Made by a program: the position numbers and the translations under genes. 10,681 bases of DNA from CAZXMB01 sp964641715 (GTDB lineage: Bacteria; Desulfobacterota; BSN033; UBA1163). The DNA lies in the NCBI GenBank assembly GCA_964641715.1, contig CAZXMB010000106.1:1-10681 (forward strand). The letters are read 5' to 3'. Below, in pieces: positions 1-6,200 of the stretch (position 1 is the stretch's first letter; each line of letters opens with the position of its first letter). The notes beneath the pieces are model-generated. The model searched no databases, was not told the origin of the DNA, and saw only the letters and a program-made list of their open reading frames with translations.

Positions 1-2474
1 AACATCAGGCCCGTATCTGACACAGCGCCACTGTAGCGGCTCTGGGAGAGTCGTTTGGACGCGGTGCGATGACCAATCATTATATTGATTTTCGAAATGC
101 GGATGTCATCCTCAATATGGGCGGAAATGTGGCTGAGAATCACCCTGTGTCTTTTAAATGGGTCCAGGCAGCCCGGGACAGAGGGGCCATCTTTATCCAT
201 GTGGATCCGAGATTTACCCGGACCTCGACAAAGGCCGATATCTTTGTCCGTCTTCGTTCGGGAACGGACATCGCCTTTTTAGGAGGGATGATTAAGTACA
301 TTTTGGATCATAACCTTTACGATGAGTTCTATGTCAAGAATTACACCAATGCCTCTTTCATTGTGAGTCCCAAATACGGTTTCGAGGAAGGCCTTTTCTC
401 AGGATACGATTCTACGAAAAGGGCTTATGATAAATCCTCCTGGGCATTGGAAAAGGATGAACAGGGAATCCCGAAGAGGGATATGACCCTTCAGGATCCC
501 CGCTCTGTCTTTCAGCTACTCAAGAAACATTACGCCCGATATACATTGGAGAAAGTCTCTCAAATCACCGGGACCCCGATGGCCGACCTCGAAAAAGTCT
601 ATAAGGCCTATGGTTCAACCGGAGTCCCTGAAAGGGCGGGCACTGAACTCTACGCCATGGGATGGACTCAGCATACCGTTGGCGTACAGAACATCCGTGC
701 CATGTCCATCATTCAGACGCTTCTCGGAAATATGGGAATCGCAGGGGGTGGGGTAAACGCACTGCGCGGGGAATCGAATGTCCAGGGATCAACTGATCAG
801 GCTTTGCTCTTTCACATCCTCCCCGGTTATTTACCCGCACCAAGGGCCCAGTGGGCCACCCTTGCCGATTACAATAAGACAACCCCATCCACCAAAGACC
901 CTCGAAGTGTCAACTGGTGGAGGCATCGTCCGAAATACATGGCGAGCTTTCTGAAATCCACGTTTGGCGAAAAGGCAACCAAGGAAAACGATTTTGGGTA
1001 TTCCTGGATCCCCAAGCTCGACCCGACTCAGGATGCCTCCTGGCTCAATCTCTTCGATGAGATGTATAAAGGAACCTTCACCGGTTTCTTTGCCTGGGGC
1101 ATGAATCCGGCCTGTTCGAGCGCAAATGCCGGAAAGGTTCGGCAGGCATTGACGAAGCTCGACTGGATGGTCAATGTCAATGTCTTTGACAGCGAAACAG
1201 GGTCCTTCTGGAAAGGTCCCGGGATGGATCCCAAGAAGATTAAGACAGAGGTCTTCCAGTTACCCTGCGCCGCCTTTCTCGAAAAAGAAGGAAGTATCAG
1301 TAACAGCGGCCGTTGGATGCAGTGGCGCTATAAAGGTGCCAATCCTCCCGGAGAAGCCAAACCCGATGGCGATATCATGTACGAGATGTTTAAAAAGGTC
1401 CGGGCCCTCTATGAGAAGGAAAAGGGAGTCTTACCGGAACCCATCCTCAATTTAAAATGGGATTACGAGACCCATGGCCATTTTGATATCCATACGGTGG
1501 CCAAAGAGATCAATGGTTACGATCTGGCGACGGGCAAATTAGTCCCCAATTTTGTCGCCTTAAAGGATGACGGGACAACGTCTTGCGGGAACTGGCTCTA
1601 TTCGGCCAGCTATACCGAAGCCGGTAATATGGCTGCCCGCAGGAAGAAGACCGATCCCACAGGCTTGGCCCTCTATCCGGAGTGGGCATGGTGCTGGCCA
1701 CTGAATCGGAGGATCATCTATAACCGGGCCTCTGTTGATCTGGATGGAAAACCCCGGGATCCGAAGCGCCCCTTGCTCAAATGGGACGCTGATGGAAAGA
1801 AATGGATTGGAGACGTCCCGGATAATGCTGTCCCGCCGATGGGTACGACAGGAGCCTATCCATTTATTATGAAGCCGGACGGGGTGGCCTCCCTCTTCGG
1901 ACCGGGGCTTGCCGATGGACCTTTTCCTGAACATTACGAACCCTTGGAATGTCCCATCGAGAAGAATCTGATGTCCAATCAGAGAATCAATCCGGTCATC
2001 AAAATTTTTGAAGGAGGTCCTGATAAGTTTGCTTCATGCGACCCAAAATATCCATTTGTTTGCACCACCTACAGGGTCACCGAACACTGGCAGACAGGGG
2101 TTCTCACCCGATGGCTTCCATGGCTTATTGAGGCTGAACCTCAGGTTTTTTGCGAGATGAGTTTAGAACTTGCCAAATTGAGAGGGATCAAAAACGGTGA
2201 TCGGGTGATCGTTGAAACCCACCGAGGCAAACTGGAAGCTGTGGCGATGGTCACCCCTCGTTTAAAACCCTTTAACATCGCAGGCCAAACCATTCACCAG
2301 ATCGGAGTTCCTTGGCATTTTGGCTGGCTTCATCCCAAGGACGGTGGAGAAAGTGCAAACCTGCTGACACCAACCATCGGAGACCCCAATACCATGATCC
2401 CTGAATCAAAGGCATTTATGGCCAATGTCAGAAAATTGACCGCCGCACCGGCCAAAAAGACAGCCAAAAGCTAA
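1..2474 (+). CDS. fdhA: Formate dehydrogenase catalytic (alpha) subunit, selenocysteine-containing, 5'-partial
   Basis: Catalytic subunit of a molybdenum or tungsten bis-MGD formate dehydrogenase, which oxidises formate to CO2. The reading frame has codons starting at position 3 and is open from the window edge except for one TGA at 18-20. Read through, it gives H-Q-A-R-I-Sec-H-S-A-T-V-A-A-L, the active-site signature of Sec formate dehydrogenases with the conserved His after Sec, followed by GRGAMTNH and MGGN. An ATG at 69 is therefore internal, not a start. Visible length is 823 residues. From Sec to the C-terminus there are 818, matching E. coli FdnG (Sec196 of about 1015), so about 190 N-terminal residues (Tat signal and [4Fe-4S] domain expected) lie upstream. 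The C-terminal part has the molybdopterin-dinucleotide-binding region (EHWQTG, then GDRVIVETHRG, then HQIGVPWHFGW). fdhB follows after 14 nt. Identity is very secure; Mo versus W cannot be told. Confidence 0.96.
18..20 (+). other. In-frame UGA read as selenocysteine in fdhA
   Basis: The TGA is in frame with the 801 codons downstream and sits exactly where the Sec ligand to Mo/W lies in formate dehydrogenases (R-I-Sec-H). A hairpin with bSECIS geometry follows, and selA is present in the same window. Reading it as a stop would remove the active site. Confidence 0.95.
35..55 (+). promoter_or_regulatory. bSECIS-like hairpin of fdhA
   Basis: A35-C42 pairs with G48-T55: eight base pairs, two of them G-U. 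They enclose a five-base loop TGGGA at 43-47. The loop starts 22 nt after the UGA and has G at its second position. This fits the published bacterial SECIS description (apical loop roughly 16-37 nt from the UGA, with a G among the first two loop bases). It would bind SelB to deliver Sec-tRNA. Pairing was judged by eye. Confidence 0.75.
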
Positions 2475-2488
2475 AGGAGGTGACCTAA

Positions 2489-3220
2489 ATGGCAGATAAA
2501 TCCTTTTTTATAGATACGACAAAGTGCACGGCATGCAGGGGATGTCAGATCGCCTGTAAACAATGGAATAAAAACCCCGGGACGAAGACCTTCCAGCGGG
2601 GAACCCATCAAAACCCATCCGACCTCTCCACTTCCACATTCAAATTGGTGAGGTTCAATGAGGTGGAGGTTCCCGGAGGTGAACCGAAGTGGTATTTCTT
2701 CCCCGATCAGTGCAGGCACTGTCTGACCCCCCCTTGTAAAGAAGCAGCAGAGGGAAAGGCAAAGGGAGCCATCCTGCAGGATGAGAAGACCGGAGCAGTC
2801 TTTTTCAACCCGAAGGTGAAGGTCAAGCCTGAGGATTTCAAAGAAATTCGTGAGGCCTGCCCCTATGATATCCCGCGGATCTCCGGTTCGGGAATGATCG
2901 CAAAGTGTACCATGTGCATCGACCGGGTAAGGGAAGGAATGCTTCCCGCCTGTGTGAAGACCTGTCCGACCGGAGCGACGAACTTCGGTGATCGAAAGGC
3001 CATTCTCGAAATGGCACAGAAGAGACTTTCAGAGGTCAAGGGGAAGTATAAAGATGCGATCTTAGCCAACCCCGATGATGTCCGGACCATCTACCTTCTT
3101 GTGGACGATCCGAAGAAGTATCACAAACATGCGGTGGCGGAGAATTCAATCGGCATTACAAGAAAACTCGCTCTCAGACGCATCTTCAAACCCCTGAAAG
3201 ATTTTCAGTGGATCGGATAA
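2489..3220 (+). CDS. fdhB: Formate dehydrogenase iron-sulfur (beta) subunit
   Basis: Electron-transfer subunit of 243 residues that takes electrons from the catalytic subunit. It has 12 cysteines: C13, C16, C19 and C23 near the N-terminus; C75, C78 and C83; C124; C140 and C143; C155 and C159. Motifs include CTACRGCQIACKQW, CRHCLTPPC, ACPYDIPR, KCTMCIDR and CVKTCPTGA. Twelve ligands fit three [4Fe-4S] clusters, as in the periplasmic two-subunit enzymes of Desulfovibrio, rather than the four of E. coli FdnH. There is no C-terminal hydrophobic helix, so no membrane anchor of the FdnH type. The start is fixed by a very strong Shine-Dalgarno (AAGGAGGTGA, 2474-2483). The protein has no signal of its own and would be exported with the alpha subunit by the Tat route (inference). 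The operon appears to end at the terminator at 3310-3354. Confidence 0.94.
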   Translation: MADKSFFIDTTKCTACRGCQIACKQWNKNPGTKTFQRGTHQNPSDLSTSTFKLVRFNEVEVPGGEPKWYFFPDQCRHCLTPPCKEAAEGKAKGAILQDEKTGAVFFNPKVKVKPEDFKEIREACPYDIPRISGSGMIAKCTMCIDRVREGMLPACVKTCPTGATNFGDRKAILEMAQKRLSEVKGKYKDAILANPDDVRTIYLLVDDPKKYHKHAVAENSIGITRKLALRRIFKPLKDFQWIG

Positions 3221-3236
3221 GACCCTGCATCCTGTT

Positions 3237-3267
3237 CTTTTCCTCTCCTCGAAGGGGAGAGGAAAAG
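3237..3267 (+). repeat. REP-like palindrome downstream of fdhB
   Basis: A 14-bp stem (3237-3250 with 3254-3267, one G-U pair) closes a three-base GAA loop. It is a CCTCTCC/GGAGAGG core extended by T4/A4 arms. A G-rich tail (GGGGTGGAGGGG) follows rather than a T-run, so it is not a canonical terminator. The CCTCTCC...GGAGAGG...G-rich layout resembles dispersed intergenic REP-like repeats seen in many proteobacterial genomes (recognition from memory). It may also protect the fdhAB mRNA 3' end. Confidence 0.6.
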
Positions 3268-3309
3268 GGGTGGAGGGGATATAAGCTAAAACCTTTATGG
3301 GGGGATTGG

Positions 3310-3354
3310 AACGGGCTTGTTTCCACAGGATTTCCCGGAACAGGCCCGTTTTTT
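3310..3354 (+). terminator. Rho-independent terminator after fdhAB
   Basis: A 14-bp stem (3310-3323 with 3337-3350, three G-U pairs) has a GC-rich base (ACGGGC with GCCCGT) and a 13-nt loop. It runs straight into a T-tract (3349-3354). It lies 90 nt after the fdhB stop and before fdhE, so it probably separates fdhAB transcription from fdhE. Confidence 0.8.
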
Positions 3355-3370
3355 CATTCTATTCGCATTG

Positions 3371-3425
3371 TCATTCCTGCGAAAGCAGGAATCCATATTC
3401 TTATTACTGGATACCCATGGAATGA
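3371..3425 (+). repeat. REP/MITE-like palindromic element upstream of fdhE
   Basis: The outer arms TCATTCC (3371-3377) and GGAATGA (3419-3425) are exact inverted repeats. Inside the left half is an 8-bp hairpin, ATTCCTGC-GAAA-GCAGGAAT (3373-3392). ATCCA (3391-3395) and TGGAT (3408-3412) add a further inverted pair. The TCATTCC-TGCGAAAGCA-GGAATCCA pattern resembles a common class of dispersed proteobacterial intergenic repeats (from memory). Copies elsewhere in the genome are expected but cannot be seen here. Confidence 0.6.
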
Positions 3426-3452
3426 AAGACCTATAGGAAAAAAAAGAATTTT

Positions 3453-3459
3453 AAGGAGG
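3453..3459 (+). promoter_or_regulatory. Ribosome binding site fixing the TTG start of fdhE
   Basis: AAGGAGG is followed by four bases (3460-3463) and then TTG at 3464. The spacing is short but the match is strong. No ATG or GTG in this frame lies near it, which makes TTG the best start. Confidence 0.65.
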
Positions 3460-3463
3460 CCTT

Positions 3464-4303
3464 TTGGAAAACCTTAAGAAACGAATCCAACAACTTAAAA
3501 AGAAGTGGCCCGGTTACAAAGAGATTCTGAGTTTCTACCAGAAGATCAAAGATGAACAGGAGAAGATTAAGCCTTCCTTAAAAACAAAACCTATTCCCCT
3601 GAAGAAAGAATGGAAAGACCTCTTGAAAAGAGAAGGTTTCCCCCTGCTTGAAAAAAGAGAGTTCCCTGTGGAGATGGAGTCCTCCATTGCTCTCTTCCGA
3701 TCCCTCTGCCAAATCGGGAAAGAGGCAAACCCTTATATGGCTAAAAAAATAGTGAAGATCGAAGAGGCCATTGATCAAAAAGGACTGGAGTTGGGGAAAC
3801 TGTTCACCGGAGAGGCAAAAGGGGAAAAGGTGGCTGATCAATTCGGCCTGGACGAGAAGGTCCTACTTTTCCTCCTTCATGAAAGCCTCAAACCCTCTCT
3901 TGAGGCAGGAGTGAAAAGACTCCAGCAGGAATTGAATGTTCAAAACTGGCTTAAAGGGTATTGTCCCATCTGCGGGTCCCTGCCCTACCTCACCCTCTTA
4001 AAAGAAGAAGGGAAACGATACCTGCTCTGTTCTTACTGCGGATATGAGTGGCGGACCGAGAGACTGTCCTGCCCTTACTGCGGAAATAAGGAACAGGGCT
4101 CCCTCCAATATTTCTGCGGAGAGGGAGAGGAGAGTTACCGCATCGACGCCTGTGAAAAATGCAAACAGTATATCAAAACCATCGACCTGAGAAATATCGA
4201 ATGCATTGACCCCGCCTTGGAGGACCTTGCCACGCTCCACCTTGATCTCATCGCCTCCAAAAAAGGCTATAAGCGGCCTGTCCCCAACCCCTGGACCGCC
4301 TGA
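3464..4303 (+). CDS. fdhE: Formate dehydrogenase accessory protein FdhE
   Basis: Cytoplasmic assembly factor needed for activity of exported, Tat-dependent formate dehydrogenases. It has 279 residues (E. coli FdhE is about 309) and starts at TTG behind AAGGAGG. The N-terminal half is helical and lysine-rich. The C-terminal half has four CxxC pairs (C167/C170, C189/C192, C203/C206, C230/C233) in the rubredoxin- or zinc-ribbon-like arrangement of this family: CPICGSLPYL, CSYCGYEW, CPYCGN, CEKCKQYI. The family ending D-L-A-T-L-H-L-D-L-I-A is also present. In family members these cysteines bind iron and the protein contacts the catalytic subunit. Position after fdhAB supports the call. The terminator and repeats between suggest its own promoter or read-through. 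It ends at TGA (4301-4303), treated as a true stop because the following frame shows no family sequence. Confidence 0.93.
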   Translation: MENLKKRIQQLKKKWPGYKEILSFYQKIKDEQEKIKPSLKTKPIPLKKEWKDLLKREGFPLLEKREFPVEMESSIALFRSLCQIGKEANPYMAKKIVKIEEAIDQKGLELGKLFTGEAKGEKVADQFGLDEKVLLFLLHESLKPSLEAGVKRLQQELNVQNWLKGYCPICGSLPYLTLLKEEGKRYLLCSYCGYEWRTERLSCPYCGNKEQGSLQYFCGEGEESYRIDACEKCKQYIKTIDLRNIECIDPALEDLATLHLDLIASKKGYKRPVPNPWTA

Positions 4304-4370
4304 GCCCTTTTTCCGATTCCATCGGGCAGACTTCATTGATCTCCCCTTCGACTCCCCGCCTCCGGTTCTG

Positions 4371-4398
4371 TTGATTTTTTTCACCAATCTGGTAAACT
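4371..4398 (+). promoter_or_regulatory. Possible sigma70-type promoter
   Basis: TTGATT (4371-4376), a 16-nt spacer, then TAAACT (4393-4398). Both boxes are imperfect. It would drive the small lipoprotein-like gene and the patatin gene. The -10 box falls in the 55-bp duplicated stretch. Weak evidence, from base pattern only. Confidence 0.25.
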
Positions 4399-4438
4399 CG
4401 GAGCAAAATCGAGCCTTCTCATCAATAAACAGGGAGTC
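4384..4438 (+). repeat. 55-bp direct repeat, copy left of the N gap
   Basis: Runs from CCAATCTGG to CAGGGAGTC and is identical base for base to 4539-4593. It ends exactly at the first N. This looks like an unmerged contig-end overlap rather than a biological repeat. Confidence 0.9.
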
Positions 4439-4538
4439 NNNNNNNNNNNNNNNNNNNNNNNNNNNNNNNNNNNNNNNNNNNNNNNNNNNNNNNNNNNNNN
4501 NNNNNNNNNNNNNNNNNNNNNNNNNNNNNNNNNNNNNN
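4439..4538. other. Assembly gap (100 N)
   Basis: Exactly 100 undetermined bases, a common scaffolder placeholder. It is bounded on both sides by the same 55-bp sequence, so the two contigs probably overlap and no sequence is missing. Nothing can be annotated inside it. Confidence 0.95.
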
Positions 4539-4593
4539 CCAATCTGGTAAACTCGGAGCAAAATCGAGCCTTCTCATCAATAAACAGGGAGTC
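4539..4593 (+). repeat. 55-bp direct repeat, copy right of the N gap
   Basis: Identical to 4384-4438 and starts at the first base after the N run. See the left copy for the interpretation. Confidence 0.9.
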
Positions 4594-4609
4594 TGAGGAT
4601 AATAACTCA

Positions 4610-5080
4610 ATGATGTCTCACGCCATCATGTTAAAGAAGGGGAAATTGACAATTGAAGATGTGGCCCCCATCCTTTTTTTGGTTTTTTCCATCGTCATGG
4701 CGTGTGCCCAGCCCTCGCCGAAGGATCCGGAAATTTTAACAGGGTTTTCGGAAAAGGTGACTGCCCTGGTGACCACCACCGTGAGGGGTAATCTGAGAAA
4801 TGATATTGGGAGACAGAAATTACTGATGGAGAGGATCCCATTTCTTGAGAAAAACAGGACCATGAATCAACTCTTCAATGAGCTAAAAGAGATCGAAAAG
4901 TTCAAAGACCTTGCTTACCTCGTGGAATCGGACATCTGGTTTGAACTTCAAAAACCAGAACATCAAAGAGAAAGAATGAGCTTCCATTCCCCTGAAATCC
5001 AGCGTGAAATCATCTCTGCCATCATCGCTGGAATGAAGAAGGCCCTTTCGCAGCTCAAGGGAGGAAAAGATGGCACCTAA
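4610..5080 (+). CDS. Small hypothetical protein, possible lipoprotein, paired with the patatin gene
   Basis: 156 residues, family not recognised. The N-terminus has a short basic stretch (LKKGK), then an acidic patch, then a hydrophobic segment (about residues 19-31, APILFLVFSIVMA) ending at C32. V-M-A-C is close to a lipobox but has Met at -2, so lipid attachment is possible rather than clear. The rest is charged and probably helical, with no catalytic motif seen. ATG at 4610 has a weak Shine-Dalgarno (GAGG, 4595-4598). ATGs at 4613 and 4628 are alternatives. If the gap is collapsed, the frame stays open well upstream, so the true start is uncertain. It overlaps the patatin gene by 11 nt, so the two are probably co-translated and may work together. 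Confidence 0.6.
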   Translation: MMSHAIMLKKGKLTIEDVAPILFLVFSIVMACAQPSPKDPEILTGFSEKVTALVTTTVRGNLRNDIGRQKLLMERIPFLEKNRTMNQLFNELKEIEKFKDLAYLVESDIWFELQKPEHQRERMSFHSPEIQREIISAIIAGMKKALSQLKGGKDGT

Positions 5081-6086
5081 ACGGGCTCTGGTCTTAAGCG
5101 GTGGAGGAGCAAAGGGTGCCTTTACCGCAGGGGTGGTGAAATACCTGATGGTTGAGCTCAGGCTTCATTTTGATTTCGTGATAGGGACAAGCACCGGTGC
5201 TCTGATCGCTCCCCTTGTGGCAAGCGGAGATATAGCCGATCTGGTCAACCTCTATGAGAATGTCAGGGAACGCAATATCCTTGCGGACCGGCCTGATCTT
5301 CTCGCCTTCCTTTTCTCCAATGCCCTTTATGATACCGGACCACTGAAAAATTTAATCCGGAGATTTTTCGGAGATAAAGAACGCTACCGGAGGCTGATCG
5401 ATTCTCCAACGGAGGTCTTTGTCACTGCGGTCAATCTCCGGACCGGTGCCATCGAGTACGGGAATCAACATCTGGACACAAAACCAGCGTTCCTCCAGAA
5501 GATCCTTGCCTCTGCGAGCATCCCGGTCATGATGCCCCCTGTCAAAATCGGAAGGGATCAATATGTTGACGGAGGCGTCAAGGAGATCGCTCCGTTCGGC
5601 AAGGCTATCGAGGAGGGGGCCACCCATATCTTCTCCGTCATCCTCTCACCCGATGCAAAGCATCGGGAACCTGTTCGAAAAGCATTCGACAGTTCAATGG
5701 AGATCCTGAAACGGACCCTTGATCTTCTCACCGATGAGATTGTGGATAATGATCTGAAAGTCGCAACGATCTACAGTGAGGCCATCCGCTATCTTCACCA
5801 AATCAGGAGAAACGGAGAGGAAAGACTCGGCCTGACCCATTCCCAGATTAAGACACTCTTCGCCAGTCTTGAAAACCCCTTTGAGAGAAAGAAAGTTGTC
5901 GGAATGACCACGATCAGGCCGGAAAGGGAATTAATCGCCTCCTCCCTTGATTTCGATCCGGACCGGATGAGGGAGATGGTGGATGAGGGGTATCAAAAAG
6001 CCAAAGAGGTGGTCCATCAGGAGATCGCCCGGGGTATGGGTTTTTTTGAATCCCTTAAAAAAAGAAAATTCTTAAAGCCTGAGTAA
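5070..6086 (+). CDS. Patatin-like phospholipase (serine acyl hydrolase)
   Basis: 338-residue patatin-family hydrolase with a Ser-Asp catalytic dyad, expected to cleave acyl esters of phospholipids or related lipids. The oxyanion-hole motif GGGAKG is at residues 11-16, right after the first strand (RALVLSGGGAKG). The nucleophile elbow is G39-T-S41-T-G43, with Ser41 catalytic. The Asp is D167 in the D-G-G motif. All key residues are present, so it should be active. The layout resembles RssA-type bacterial patatins with an added charged helical C-terminus (about residues 215-338). There is no signal peptide, so a cytoplasmic or membrane-face location is likely. AAGGGAGG (5057-5064) sits five bases before the ATG, inside the upstream gene, which it overlaps. 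The physiological substrate is not deducible. Confidence 0.9.
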   Translation: MAPKRALVLSGGGAKGAFTAGVVKYLMVELRLHFDFVIGTSTGALIAPLVASGDIADLVNLYENVRERNILADRPDLLAFLFSNALYDTGPLKNLIRRFFGDKERYRRLIDSPTEVFVTAVNLRTGAIEYGNQHLDTKPAFLQKILASASIPVMMPPVKIGRDQYVDGGVKEIAPFGKAIEEGATHIFSVILSPDAKHREPVRKAFDSSMEILKRTLDLLTDEIVDNDLKVATIYSEAIRYLHQIRRNGEERLGLTHSQIKTLFASLENPFERKKVVGMTTIRPERELIASSLDFDPDRMREMVDEGYQKAKEVVHQEIARGMGFFESLKKRKFLKPE

Positions 6087-6134
6087 TGCCTCACTCTTCC
6101 GACCGAATTTAATGGTCCGGCAGGCCCCCAACCC

Positions 6135-6163
6135 TTGTTTTCAAAAGTCGAATAGGGTATAAA
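6135..6163 (+). promoter_or_regulatory. Candidate sigma70-type promoter for the selenoprotein-rSAM-selA operon
   Basis: TTGTTT (6135-6140), a 17-nt spacer, then TATAAA (6158-6163). The -10 box matches five of six consensus bases and the spacing is ideal; the -35 box is weak. Transcription would start near 6170, about 30 nt before the ATG at 6201. The placement in the only sizeable spacer of this block supports it. Confidence 0.45.
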
Positions 6164-6200
6164 TATCGAAAAGAGTTGCAAAAGCGTGAGGGTGATCACA

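Larger units (their letters stand above)
4304..4609 (+). other. Intergenic stretch between fdhE and the small lipoprotein-like gene, containing an assembly gap
   Basis: Of 306 bases, 100 are N (4439-4538) and 110 are the two copies of a 55-bp direct repeat. The unique part, 4304-4383, is pyrimidine-rich and shows no clear hairpin terminator after fdhE. One weak sigma70-like promoter is possible at 4371-4398. No RNA gene or further coding sequence is supported. If the gap is an artefact, the real spacer is about 151 bases. Confidence 0.7.

Noticed and set aside
3237..3267. First palindrome after fdhB as an intrinsic terminator
   Set aside because: The stem is strong, but a G-rich stretch rather than a T-run follows. 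The terminator at 3310-3354 fits better.
3208..3477. 89-codon plus-strand frame in the fdhB-fdhE spacer
   Set aside because: Its translation runs through the palindromes and terminator. It has no ribosome site and no recognisable protein features.
4301..4303. The fdhE stop TGA as a third selenocysteine codon
   Set aside because: FdhE already has its family C-terminal motif and normal length, and the frame after TGA shows no protein-like conserved sequence.
4206..4550. Plus-strand frame running across the N gap
   Set aside because: It overlaps fdhE in another frame, and part of its translation is undetermined. At most its end is an upstream extension of the gene at 4610 once the gap is collapsed.
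6099..6120. Inverted repeat CCGACC/GGTCCGG after the patatin gene as a terminator
   Set aside because: The stem is six pairs with a bulge and has no T-run after it, so a terminator call is not supported.
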